A stretch of DNA of 64,000 bases from Rhodospirillales bacterium BBD 1991-14 (GCA_001657395.1 LYSY01000001.1:806001-870000), one strand, 5' to 3'; positions 36,741 through 46,170 are shown, numbered from the stretch's first letter. The notes: generated by a model not told the origin, from the sequence alone. Numbers and translations are program-made.

Positions 36741-39008
36741 TTACGCCTTGTTGGCTGCGGCCTCGGCGCCGGTGACTGCGGAGGCGGCCGCCTTTTCCGC
36801 CGCCGCCCGCTCCTCCGGATCCATTTCTTCGGACCCCGGGACATGCACCGTCACCCGGCGGTCGGCGAACTTGATGCCCTCGCGCGCAAAGGCCTCCTGG
36901 ACCGCCTGGAACACGGCCCTGCGTATCAGGAACTGGCGGCCGGGCCTGGCCATGAACTTGCCGCGCACAACAAAGGCGCTGTCGTCCGTGGCCAGCACGC
37001 CCTGGGACTTGAAGGGCTGCAGGAAGTCCGGGCCGATCTCCTCGTGCTTCATCAGGTCCTGACCGATGCGCTTGAAGATCTTGCGCACCTTCTCCAGGTC
37101 GGTGTCGAAGGGGACGCGGAACTCCAGCTTCATGATCGCCCAGTCGCGGCTGTAGTTGGTGAGATGCTGGATCTCGCCGAAGGGAACCGTGTGCAGGGCG
37201 CCGCGGTGGTGGCGCAGGCGCAGCGAGCGCAGCGAGATCTTCTCGACCGTTCCCTTGACCACCCCGACGTCGATGTATTCGCCAAGGCGGAAGGCGTCGT
37301 CCACCAGGAAGAAGACGCCGGAGACGATATCGCGCACCAGCGTCTGCGCACCAAAGCCGACGGCCAGTCCGACGACCCCGGCGCCGGCCAGAAGCGGGCC
37401 GATGTTGACCCCGAGCGCGCTGAGCACGAGCATCACGGCCATCACGACGATGGTGATCTGGATGGCGAGACGCATCAGCGGCAGCAGGGTGCGCACCCGC
37501 GAGGCCCCCTGCCCGCCCTGTTCGCCCGGTTCGGGCTCGCCCTGGCCTTCCGCCGCCGCCTGGGCCGCATCCTCCGCCAGGCGGCGGTCGATGGTGATGC
37601 GCGCCAGCTCCCAGAGCACATAGGCCACCAGGCCGGTGAGGCCGATGTCCACCATGGCGCCGGCGAGGCGACCGCCGAAGCTTTTCTCCGCCAGGGAAAA
37701 CAGGTCGACCCCCCAGATGCGTGCCAGAAACAGGGCCACGGCAATGCAGAGCAGGAAGCGCGAAGCCCGGAGCCCGACGATGCGCAGCTGTGCAAAGAGG
37801 GTTTCTTCCTGGGCGCTGCGCCGATCCAGACGCTGTGCCGCCCGCTCCAGAATCGCGTCCATATGCGGAAGGAAAATGACCGCCAGCAGGCTGCCGAAGG
37901 AGGCGAGGTAAGAAACGCTTCCCCCCGTCAGTTCGATAACCACGACGATCACATAGAGCGCGGCCGAGTACACGATCGTTACCAATGGCCAGTACTGCGC
38001 CAGCATGGCCCGGAAGGGCACCGCCCGCTCCGGCTCCCAATTGAGGTCGCCGGCAATGGCGTGGCGTGCCCTGGCCAGGGTGTAGATCAGCGTGGCGATG
38101 AGAATCAGGCCGACGCTGAAGGTCAGCACCTGATGGGCGTCATCCGGCATACCCAGGCTGTGCAGCAGACTGCAGGTCAGGAACCCGAAACCGGCGATGC
38201 TGGCCATAATCACGTTCTGACGGTGAATGGTGCGGGCATCGTGATCGCTCATATGGGCAAGCCGCAGGCCCGGCAGGCGCGGCGCCAGCAGGAAACGCGA
38301 GAAGATGGCGTAGCTGCGCACCACCACGACCGCCGCAACGTAGGTCATGACGGCGGTGCGCGTGACCTCGTTGCCCTGGGTGAGCGCGAAGAAGACCGCG
38401 AGCGCACCGGCGACGAAAACGCCAAGCAGGACGAACTCCAGGAACAGCCGCAGAACCAGTCGCCCGAAACGTGCCGCGGCGGCATCCGGATGGGCTTCGG
38501 CGATCTGACTGAAGAGTTCCCGCAGAGTCCGCCGCGCCAGCCACTCCGCCAGCCAGCCCACCGCCATCATCAGTGCAAAGCCCGCGGCGATCCAGAGCAG
38601 GATCCCCGCCGGACGGCCGTCGCGCAGGCGGTCCAGCGCAGCCGGCATCGCGGTCGGCAAGACCGGCACGGCGGCAACCAGTCGCGCAAGGCCGTCACGC
38701 AGCGCCTCCGCGCGGTCGCGCGTCTGCATCAGGAGGCCGCCCAGGTCTTCGCTCTCGGGCGCGGCCTGCTGCCCGGCCACCGCATCCAGGCGCTCCAGCA
38801 GCAGACGGCGCACCTCGGCATCGTCGAGGCGGGCCACCAGGTCGCGGATGGTCGCCTCGGAAAGCCCGGGGTCGGCTGCCTTCAGGGCCTCGATTGCAGG
38901 GTCCGGTGTATCCCCTTCCACCAGCGGCTGCTCTTGCGCGAGCGCGCTGGGTGCGATCAGGCAGGACATGAAGAGCGCCGCGACGAGGCGCCTGAGATGA
39001 GAGCCCAC
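36741..39008 (-). CDS. Large MscS-family mechanosensitive channel
   Basis: The 755-residue inner-membrane protein has a signal peptide (MGSHLRRLVAALFMSCLIAPSALA), a periplasmic helical domain (about 30-130) and around ten transmembrane helices. The MscS core is near residues 515-700: GVVGLAVGFGAQTLVRDIVSGVFFLVDDAFRLGEYIDVG is its pore helix and beta domain (key parts GAQTLVRDIVSG and GEYIDVG). The C-terminus is Ala/Glu-rich. It resembles YbiO/MscM-type larger channels that release solutes on hypo-osmotic shock. It is downstream of the Sel1 gene on the same strand with a 156-base gap. Confidence 0.92.
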   Translation of the reverse strand: MGSHLRRLVAALFMSCLIAPSALAQEQPLVEGDTPDPAIEALKAADPGLSEATIRDLVARLDDAEVRRLLLERLDAVAGQQAAPESEDLGGLLMQTRDRAEALRDGLARLVAAVPVLPTAMPAALDRLRDGRPAGILLWIAAGFALMMAVGWLAEWLARRTLRELFSQIAEAHPDAAAARFGRLVLRLFLEFVLLGVFVAGALAVFFALTQGNEVTRTAVMTYVAAVVVVRSYAIFSRFLLAPRLPGLRLAHMSDHDARTIHRQNVIMASIAGFGFLTCSLLHSLGMPDDAHQVLTFSVGLILIATLIYTLARARHAIAGDLNWEPERAVPFRAMLAQYWPLVTIVYSAALYVIVVVIELTGGSVSYLASFGSLLAVIFLPHMDAILERAAQRLDRRSAQEETLFAQLRIVGLRASRFLLCIAVALFLARIWGVDLFSLAEKSFGGRLAGAMVDIGLTGLVAYVLWELARITIDRRLAEDAAQAAAEGQGEPEPGEQGGQGASRVRTLLPLMRLAIQITIVVMAVMLVLSALGVNIGPLLAGAGVVGLAVGFGAQTLVRDIVSGVFFLVDDAFRLGEYIDVGVVKGTVEKISLRSLRLRHHRGALHTVPFGEIQHLTNYSRDWAIMKLEFRVPFDTDLEKVRKIFKRIGQDLMKHEEIGPDFLQPFKSQGVLATDDSAFVVRGKFMARPGRQFLIRRAVFQAVQEAFAREGIKFADRRVTVHVPGSEEMDPEERAAAEKAAASAVTGAEAAANKA

Positions 39009-39164
39009 GAGCCGTCCCAGACCTTGTTGATTCAGACTGCCTAGACAGGCTGACTATATACCCGGCTTGCCGCAAACCCAAACCGGGTCGGCCTCAAGAT
39101 CCTGGCGGGTCTTGGGATGCGCGGCAGAGCTGAAAGGTTTCAGCGGCTAATCCGCCAAAGCGGT

Positions 39165-39683
39165 TTAGTAGCCCGCGCGCAGCCGGCGGCTCAGGGTTGC
39201 CGCCGCCTCGCGTTGCGCCGCTGTCAGGTCGCTTTGCAGGGCGTCGCGCCGCTCCGCAGCCCATTGGCGCCCCTGCTCGGCTGCCAGGGAGAACCAGGCC
39301 AGCGCCTGGACGCGGTCGCGTGCAAGGCCCCAGCCTTGTGCGTACATCTGACCGAGGTTCATCTGGGCCACCGCATCGCCCCGCTCCGCCGCCTGTCGGT
39401 ACCAGCGCGCCGCGGCGGACAGATCGCGGGCAAGACCGCTTCCGCCGGTCTCCAGGATGCCGGCAAGGGCGACTTGAGCCTGGAGGTTGCCGGCCTCGCC
39501 AAGAGGAAGCCACTCGGCATAGGCCGTGCCCAGGTCGCCGGCGTCGTAGGCCTCGACACCTTCTGCGAAGTCCGCAAAAGCAGGCCGCCCCGACCCGAGG
39601 GTCGAGGCGGCCATCGCCAGAAGGATCGAGAAGACGGCCCGGCCCACGGCGGCGATGCGGCGCCGCCCGGGCCGGACAGCCAT
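39165..39683 (-). CDS. Exported Sel1-repeat protein
   Basis: The 172-residue protein has an N-terminal signal (AVFSILLAMAASTLGSGRPAFA) and three Sel1/TPR-like helical repeats: AYDAGDLGTAYAEWLPLGEAGNLQAQVALAGIL, AARWYRQAAERGDAVAQMNLGQMYAQGWG and ALAWFSLAAEQGRQWAAERRD (each given in family-typical pieces AYAEWLPLGEAG, RWYRQAAERGDA, AWFSLAAEQG). Such periplasmic scaffolds mediate protein contacts. It begins nine bases after the Cys-rich P460-like gene, so the two are almost certainly co-transcribed and the Sel1 protein may assist that heme protein. Confidence 0.87.
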   Translation of the reverse strand: MAVRPGRRRIAAVGRAVFSILLAMAASTLGSGRPAFADFAEGVEAYDAGDLGTAYAEWLPLGEAGNLQAQVALAGILETGGSGLARDLSAAARWYRQAAERGDAVAQMNLGQMYAQGWGLARDRVQALAWFSLAAEQGRQWAAERRDALQSDLTAAQREAAATLSRRLRAGY

Positions 39684-39692
39684 CGATCCGGC

Positions 39693-40889
39693 CTATCTCA
39701 CCCGGTACTCCTCGGGCAACAGAAGGACATTGTCCTGGTCCGGGGTCACCGACTGATGGCAACCGATGCAGAAGGCAACGTTGTCCGATCCGGCGCCGTT
39801 CGTCGTGCCGAAGATGGAGCCGTTCGGCATGATCAGCGTGTAACGCCAGTCGTCGCTATCCGGGTTGAAGCCGGCCTGCATCTTCTCCATCAGGAACAGC
39901 GGCCCGACCGAGACGCCGCCCTTGGCGTTCACTGCAAAGCTGTCCTTGGCCAGCTTGGCGCCCTGCGGAAAGGTGCCGGCGCTCTCGTAGTTGCCGTAGG
40001 CCTTCGCCGCCGTGTTTCCCCAGTTCTGGACGTAGCGCCCGCCGTGGGTATCAGACACGTAGGCCTGGGTGCTGTAGCGGCGCCAGTTGGTGAAGCCGGC
40101 GGCATCGCCCTTGTCCGACTTCGCGTAGGCGGCCTTCATGGTCTCGAACATGCAATCGTAGGCAGCCAGCGCTTCCGCATCGGTCAGTTCAGGGGCTGCC
40201 CCTGCTGCGCAAGGATTACAGGGATTGCAGGGATTACACGGATTGCAGGGGTTGGCCGCTGCACAGGGATTGCAGGGATTGGCTGCGCAGGGGTTGCAGG
40301 GGTTGGCAGCAGCGCAAGGGTTGCACGGGTTCGCCGCGGCGCAGGGGTTGCACGGGTTCGCCGCCGCACAGGGATTGCACGGATTGGCCGCGCAAGGATT
40401 ACAAGGGTTGGCAGCGGCGCAAGGATTGCACGGGTTGCAAGGATTCGCTGCAGCACAGGGATTCGCCAGGGCCGCAGCCTGGATGCGCGGGATCGCGCAG
40501 GCCGCAACAGTGCCCCCGCCGCCGGCCGCGCAGGGATTGCACGGGTTACATGGGTTGCATGGGTTCGCTGCTGCGCAGGGATTACAGGGATTGGCCGCGC
40601 AGGGATTGGCCGCGCAGGGATTGGCCGCGCAGGGATTGCACGGACTCGCCGCAGCACAGGGGTTGCACGGGTTCGGGGCGGCGCAAGGGTTGCAGGGGTT
40701 CGCTGCCGCGCAGGGGTTGCACGGGTTTACCGGCTTCTTCGCCGCGCAGGGATTGCAGGGGTTACAGGCAGCCCGGGCCATGGGGACGCCCACCTGCCCT
40801 GTGGCAATCAGTTCGCCGGCCGCCACGCCGGCCAAGACCACCAGGGGAACCATGGCAGTCGACATGAGTAGGCGTTTCCTGGACTTCAT
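39693..40889 (-). CDS. Cytochrome P460-like heme protein with NPC cysteine arrays (copy 2)
   Basis: This 398-residue exported protein has a signal peptide (about 1-40), then two low-complexity arrays of Asn-Pro-Cys separated by Ala-Ala(-Ala): residues 42-120 with 19 Cys and 143-227 with 21 Cys. A Gly-rich linker (121-142) with one further Cys lies between them. A P460-like domain follows (about 234-398) with [36 protein letters not shown] and DDWRYTL, ending in heme site CIGCH at 374-378. The arrays suggest metal binding or a disulfide-linked stalk; neither is shown. It is followed after nine bases by the Sel1 gene. I know of no characterised protein with this architecture. Confidence 0.85.
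   Translation of the reverse strand: MKSRKRLLMSTAMVPLVVLAGVAAGELIATGQVGVPMARAACNPCNPCAAKKPVNPCNPCAAANPCNPCAAPNPCNPCAAASPCNPCAANPCAANPCAANPCNPCAAANPCNPCNPCNPCAAGGGGTVAACAIPRIQAAALANPCAAANPCNPCNPCAAANPCNPCAANPCNPCAAANPCNPCAAANPCNPCAAANPCNPCAANPCNPCAAANPCNPCNPCNPCNPCAAGAAPELTDAEALAAYDCMFETMKAAYAKSDKGDAAGFTNWRRYSTQAYVSDTHGGRYVQNWGNTAAKAYGNYESAGTFPQGAKLAKDSFAVNAKGGVSVGPLFLMEKMQAGFNPDSDDWRYTLIMPNGSIFGTTNGAGSDNVAFCIGCHQSVTPDQDNVLLLPEEYRVR
40209..40766 (-). repeat. NPC-encoding tandem repeat
   Basis: About 40 copies of a 9-base unit coding Asn-Pro-Cys are arranged singly, in pairs, fours or fives, with Ala-Ala spacers. Copies differ at third positions (AAC/AAT, CCC/CCG/CCT/CCA, TGC/TGT) while the tripeptide is kept, which points to selection on the protein rather than recent slippage alone. 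Confidence 0.93.
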
Positions 40890-41007
40890 CAGATCACTCC
40901 CAGACCGATTTTTTTGGTTTTCTGTTTGCTTGCGAAGCCAGCCTTTGCGGCGAACTTCGGTCCCCTAAGCCTATGACTCCCGTGCAATTCTGTAGAGTCA
41001 CGGCAAC

Positions 41008-41021
41008 TCACGATATCGTGA
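41008..41021. promoter_or_regulatory. 14-bp perfect palindrome upstream of the Cys-array gene
   Basis: TCACGATATCGTGA lies 119 bases before the start of the 40889 gene and 57 bases after the end of P460 copy 3. It has the size of a dimeric repressor site; the regulator is unknown. Confidence 0.4.
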
Positions 41022-41077
41022 TGCTTCACAACTGTCTCCGCAGCGGCCTTCGTCCAAAAACTGCTCGCGCCGCGGAC

Positions 41078-41758
41078 CTACCGGAGATTGAGGAACTGAA
41101 CCCGAAACTCCTGCGGCACAAAGAACAGCTGCTGCTGATCTTCGCCCACGGCTTCGTGGCATGTGATGCAGAACTCCACCCTTTCGTTACCCTCGCCATT
41201 GGTGGTTCCGAACAGGCTGCCGTCCGGCATGATCATGGTGTAACGCCAGTCGTGCGCCTCGGGCCGGAAGCCCTTGGGCATCTTCTCCATCAGAAACAGC
41301 GGGCCGGTGAAGACATCGCCGCGCTGCGTCACGGCAAAGGAGTCTTTTGCAAGGACGGAGCCGACGGGCAATTCGTCGGCGTTCTCGTAGTCGCCGTAGG
41401 CCCGCGCAGTGGCGTTGGCGTAATTGTTGACGAAACGCTGACCGTGGGTGGCGGAGCGGTAAGGCGCAGAGTTGTAGCGGCGCCACTCCACGAAGCGCTC
41501 CGCGACCGGATCGTGCGACAGTCGATAGCCCGCAACCATGCGGTCGCGGACTTTGTCGTAAATCACCATCGCATCGGCCGGCGACAGCTTCGCCGGGCGG
41601 TCGACCGAAAAGTGGTGTTCCGGCCTTGAGAACTCAGAGGATTGTCCGTGGGCTGCGGCGGGTATCGCGAAGAGCACCACTGCAAGGGACCGGCCAAGAA
41701 GCCTCAGAATTCCTGGCCTGAAGCCAAGGCAGCCACCTGGCAACGACATAGGGACCAA
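41078..41758 (-). CDS. Cytochrome P460-like c-type heme protein (copy 3)
   Basis: The 226-residue exported protein has a signal (RLLGRSLAVVLFAIPAAAHG) and heme site CITCH at 197-201. The domain [55 protein letters not shown] and HDWRYTMIMPDGSLFGTTNG is closest to copy 2 (shared GTTNGxG near the end) and also matches copy 1. The start is likely TTG at 41758, with GGGAGG five bases upstream; an ATG three codons in lacks a site. It is the middle of the three copies and lies between the cytochrome c pair and copy 2. Confidence 0.84.
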   Translation of the reverse strand: MVPMSLPGGCLGFRPGILRLLGRSLAVVLFAIPAAAHGQSSEFSRPEHHFSVDRPAKLSPADAMVIYDKVRDRMVAGYRLSHDPVAERFVEWRRYNSAPYRSATHGQRFVNNYANATARAYGDYENADELPVGSVLAKDSFAVTQRGDVFTGPLFLMEKMPKGFRPEAHDWRYTMIMPDGSLFGTTNGEGNERVEFCITCHEAVGEDQQQLFFVPQEFRVQFLNLR

Positions 41759-41905
41759 GCCAGCCTCCCGCTGAAGTCCGGCACGGGCGCCGCTTGAGAG
41801 CCCGCTCTATGTCCATTTTGTGCCTGTTGGGCTTTCTTGGCGCATCAACTCCCGATCACAAGAGGTTGAGGCGCAAGTGCTTGAGACGCCGCAAACGTCA
41901 AAGCA

Positions 41906-41927
41906 GCCGGCCCTTGCCGGGGCCGGC
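41906..41927 (-). terminator. Hairpin after the 41953 cytochrome gene
   Basis: GCCGGCCC and GGGCCGGC form an 8-bp perfect stem with a 6-base loop, 26 bases after the cytochrome stop. Read on the minus strand only TGCTTTG follows, so this is a moderate terminator at best. Confidence 0.4.
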
Positions 41928-41952
41928 GCTTCACATCAGGGTGGTGGGTGCC

Positions 41953-42348
41953 TTACTCCGCAGGCTTGAACTGCAGAAGGTAGGCGATCACGTCAGCCCT
42001 TTCCTCAGGCTTCCTGAGCCCGGCGAAGGCCATTTTCGTGCCTTTGACGGCTTTGCGCGGTGCCTCGAGATAAGCGCCCAGGGTCTCTGCGTCCCACACA
42101 GCGCCGCCTTCGCCATAGGCGATCATGGCCTTGGAGTATTTGTAGCCCTCAACCGTGCCGACCGCCCGGTCGACAATGTTGTACAGGCTCGGGCCGACCT
42201 TGTTCTTGCCCTCTTCAACGGCGTGGCAGGCTTTGCACTTGCGGAAGACTTTCTCACCGTTGGCGGCATCGCCCTCGGCCAGGGCGGGCATGGTATGAAA
42301 CGCGGCGGCGGCGAACACCACTGCGACAAGCGAGCTCTTTACTCCCAT
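41953..42348 (-). CDS. Class I c-type cytochrome (c2/c550-like), copy A
   Basis: The 131-residue periplasmic electron carrier has a signal peptide (VAVVFAAAAFHTMPALA), heme site CKACH at 38-42 and the likely axial Met in KGTKMAFAGL. KVGPSLYNIVDRAVG and WDAETLGAYLEAPRKAV are typical of mitochondrial-type cytochrome c2. GGAG lies seven bases before the ATG. It is a tandem paralogue of the gene at 42509 (shared NGEKxFxKCxACHxxEEGKxKVGPSLY). It may pass electrons to or from the neighbouring P460-like proteins, by inference from context. Confidence 0.93.
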   Translation of the reverse strand: MGVKSSLVAVVFAAAAFHTMPALAEGDAANGEKVFRKCKACHAVEEGKNKVGPSLYNIVDRAVGTVEGYKYSKAMIAYGEGGAVWDAETLGAYLEAPRKAVKGTKMAFAGLRKPEERADVIAYLLQFKPAE

Positions 42349-42508
42349 GAATTCACTCCGGTCTTGGTCTTTTTTGGTTTCCCTCGCGGGAAAGGCTCTC
42401 CTGAGGCCGCGGCTACAAGCCGCCGACGCGGGTGAGTATGGAGTTCTGAGCGATTAAGACAAGGTCCGAAGTGTCGCAGGCCGGCCCCGGAAAAAGCCTG
42501 AATCCCTG

Positions 42509-42898
42509 TTACTCTGAGAGGCTCTTCAGGTAAGCGATCATATCGGCGCGGTCCTCAACCTTCTTGAATCCGGGAAAGGCCATCTTTGTCCGCTTTACAA
42601 CGTCTTTGGGCTTCGTCAGCCAAGCGTCCAGGGTCTCCGCGTCCCAGACCGCACCGGTCTGGCCGTACTCCACCAAGCCCTTGGAATACCTGAACTTAGG
42701 CACCTGACCCGGGGTCGCCCCGAAGATCTTGTAAAGGCTCGGACCGACTTTCTTCTTGCCTTCCTCCAGGGAGTGGCAGGCCGCGCACTTCTTGAAGAGC
42801 TTTTCGCCGTTGGCGGGATTTCCCGCCGCCGTCGACGGCGCCGAGAGGCCAAAGGCAATCGCAGCCGCCATGAGGCCCGCTGAAACGATCCGCAGCAT
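42509..42898 (-). CDS. Class I c-type cytochrome (c2/c550-like), copy B
   Basis: The 129-residue exported cytochrome has a signal (MLRIVSAGLMAAAIAFGLSAPSTAA), heme site CAACH at 38-42 and axial Met in RTKMAFPGF. It aligns along its whole length with the cytochrome 160 bases downstream. Charged surface residues differ (more Lys here: KKVGPSLYKIF, KPKDVVKR), which could mean different partners. I chose the ATG at 42898, eight bases after GGGAG; the ATG at 42913 would add five residues. It is divergent from the small Cys protein at 43177. Confidence 0.92.
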   Translation of the reverse strand: MLRIVSAGLMAAAIAFGLSAPSTAAGNPANGEKLFKKCAACHSLEEGKKKVGPSLYKIFGATPGQVPKFRYSKGLVEYGQTGAVWDAETLDAWLTKPKDVVKRTKMAFPGFKKVEDRADMIAYLKSLSE

Positions 42899-43176
42899 AT
42901 CTGTCACTCCCATCCAGTTTTTGACTCCTGCTTCCGGACTGCAGGCTTTGGACGCGGGGTCCCCGCAATCCCGCCCCACCATTCCTCCGAGGATCGCGTC
43001 TGGGACGCAATTCAAAGCCCCGGGGTTACATCTCAACAAAGCGTGAGGGCCCGCTGATCGGAAGGCGAACCGTTCGCGCCGGCGCCCCGACTCAGAGTCA
43101 TGTGGCCAATGTCCGCCTCGCGGGCTCGGGCAGAGGTCTGGAAGTTCCTGAACTGAGACTGGAAAGGGTTTTCACG

Positions 43177-43551
43177 ATGTCGACGCCGTCTCTGGCAAAG
43201 ACCACAACCTTCGCAGTTACCGCCGCATTTGCAGTCCTCTTGGCCGGCCCGGCTGCCGTCAAAGCAAACGACACCCCAGCAGGCAATGACTACGTCCAGG
43301 TTGCAGTCCAGCAACTCAAAACACCTCAGCGCGAGACGCTGCCGCCGCGTCCGACTGCAGGCCCTCACAAACTGAACACGCAGGGCCAACGCGGCACGCT
43401 GAACACCTCGGGATGTGATGACGGCGCTGCCAAGCAGTCCTACGAAGGGTCGTGCCATCAGTATCCGGAGTACGAGGCCACCGGCGGCTGTCAAAGCGAC
43501 ACCACCCAGTCGTCGTATCCGGGCAACTGCGCGAACAGCAGCGAGCCCTGA
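43177..43551 (+). CDS. Small exported four-cysteine protein
   Basis: I do not recognise this 124-residue protein. A Sec signal (TTTFAVTAAFAVLLAGPAAVKA) is followed by a polar Gln/Pro/Thr-rich segment and a C-terminal part with two related units: GCDDGAAKQSYEGSC and GCQSDTTQSSYPGNC, each GC, four or five residues, QS(S)Y, x, G, x, C. The cysteines may form two disulfides or bind a metal. It is divergent from cytochrome copy B with a shared 278-base control region and ends before a terminator. Possible part of the heme-protein group by position only. Confidence 0.72.
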   Translation: MSTPSLAKTTTFAVTAAFAVLLAGPAAVKANDTPAGNDYVQVAVQQLKTPQRETLPPRPTAGPHKLNTQGQRGTLNTSGCDDGAAKQSYEGSCHQYPEYEATGGCQSDTTQSSYPGNCANSSEP

Positions 43552-43609
43552 TCGCGGACTTAGGTGCGGGGCCGCCCGCCTGAACCATCCAGATCAATCG
43601 GAGTTTTCA

Positions 43610-43641
43610 AGGGGAGGCACCCGGTGCCTCCCCTCTTTTCC
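43610..43641 (+). terminator. Rho-independent terminator of the 43177 gene
   Basis: An 11-bp perfect stem (AGGGGAGGCAC with GTGCCTCCCCT) closes a CCG loop and is followed by CTTTTCC. It separates the small exported protein from the suf operon. Confidence 0.88.
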
Positions 43642-43755
43642 TGTGCAGCGTCGCAGCCGCCGGTGAGGCCGCCCGCAAGCGGCCTGGAAACTTTACCAAA
43701 ATAGTCCGAGTTGCGAGCCGTTATCACTTGATTATCCCGCAATATCTTATATTTA

Positions 43756-43780
43756 AAATCATACCAGATTAGTATGATTT
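43756..43780. promoter_or_regulatory. Palindromic operator candidate of the suf operon
   Basis: AAATCATAC and GTATGATTT form a perfect 9-bp inverted repeat with a 7-base spacer, ending 10 bases before the Rrf2 regulator ATG in an AT-rich promoter region. Size and place fit an Rrf2/IscR or iron-responsive operator giving autoregulation. Confidence 0.65.
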
Positions 43781-43790
43781 GAGGCTCACC

Positions 43791-44261
43791 ATGTTCCGGT
43801 TGAACCGGCTGACAGACTACGCGGTGGTGGTGATGGCGCAGATGAGCCTGCGCGGAGAGCTGCGCTCGGCGCAGCAGATTTCCGAGGACACCGCCGTTCC
43901 GCTGCCGACCGTATCCAAGCTGCTGAACCTCTTGGGACGGGCCGGCCTTGTGACCGCGCAACGGGGCGCGGCGGGCGGCTACACGCTGAGCCGCAGTGCC
44001 GAGCAGATCACCGTCGCCCAGATCATTCAGGCGCTCGAAGGGCCGATCGCCCTGACCGCCTGCGTGGACGGCGCCGCGGATTCCTGCGGCGTGGAGGCCC
44101 TTTGCCCGATGCACGGCAACTGGAACAAGGTGAACAGCGCGATCCACAAGGCGCTGAACAGCGTCAGCCTGGCGGATATGTCCACCCTCCCGGAACCCTT
44201 CGGCATTCCGGCCGGCGGCAAGGACAATCCGCGCGAGGCCGCACCCCTAAGCAAAGTCTGA
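43791..44261 (+). CDS. SUF-associated Rrf2-family Fe-S regulator
   Basis: The 156-residue regulator starts MFRLNRLTDYAVVVMAQMS. It has the Rrf2 winged helix (SAQQISEDTAVPLPTVSKLLNLLGRAGLV, GAAGGYTLSR) and three cysteines in CVDGAADSCGVEALC around residue 87-101 for an Fe-S cluster. It resembles the SUF-system regulator group of alphaproteobacteria and is often annotated iscR. It heads the suf operon, 46 bases before sufB, and probably senses cluster supply to control it. The ATG at 43791 follows GAGG; an upstream TTG is unlikely. Confidence 0.92.
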   Translation: MFRLNRLTDYAVVVMAQMSLRGELRSAQQISEDTAVPLPTVSKLLNLLGRAGLVTAQRGAAGGYTLSRSAEQITVAQIIQALEGPIALTACVDGAADSCGVEALCPMHGNWNKVNSAIHKALNSVSLADMSTLPEPFGIPAGGKDNPREAAPLSKV

Positions 44262-44307
44262 TCGCAAGAGTCCCAGGTAAGAACGGGAATGTCAGGAGAA
44301 TAGTTGG

Positions 44308-45759
<1,452 letters not shown>

Positions 45760-45769
45760 GTAGCTCCCG

Positions 45770-46165
45770 ATGATCGAGGACACCATCACGCTCTACCGAC
45801 CGACGGGCTCGAACGAGTTGGCCCTGATCCGCGAAGCCGGCTTTGAGGGCTTCCCGCCGCGCCTGCCGGAGCAACCGATCTTCTATCCGGTGACGAATGA
45901 GTCTTACGCCTGCCAGATCGCGCGGGACTGGAACACCAAGACCGGCGACGGCAAGGGCTTTGTGACCCGCTTCGAAGTGCGCAAGGCCTTCCTCGACGGC
46001 TTCGAGCGCAAGATCGTTGGTGGCGCTGAGCATGAGGAGTATTGGATCCCGGCAGAGCGGCTGGACGACTTCAACGCCAGCATCGTCGGCAAGATCGAAG
46101 TGATCAAAGAGTTCACGCCCGCGGACCGCGAAGCGGCGCAAGGCAAAGAGACAGAGGATGCGTAG
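45770..46165 (+). CDS. Conserved protein of unknown function inserted in the suf operon
   Basis: The 131-residue cytosolic protein reads MIEDTITLYRPTGSNELALI, then GFEGFPPRLPEQPIFYPVTN, SYACQIARDWNTK, GFVTRFEVRKAFL and EYWIPAERLDDFNASIVGKIEVI. I recall similar proteins under the uninformative database label ADP-ribosylation/crystallin J1, but see no ADP-ribosylhydrolase motifs. It begins 10 bases after sufB and ends five bases before sufC, so it is firmly within the operon. An accessory role in Fe-S assembly is possible; nothing in the sequence shows it. Confidence 0.85.
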   Translation: MIEDTITLYRPTGSNELALIREAGFEGFPPRLPEQPIFYPVTNESYACQIARDWNTKTGDGKGFVTRFEVRKAFLDGFERKIVGGAEHEEYWIPAERLDDFNASIVGKIEVIKEFTPADREAAQGKETEDA

Positions 46166-46170
46166 ACCCA

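Noticed and set aside
40225-40968. Long plus-strand frame of [11 protein letters not shown] repeats
   Set aside because: It is the complement of the NPC array on the minus strand, where signal peptide, array and heme domain form one coherent protein.
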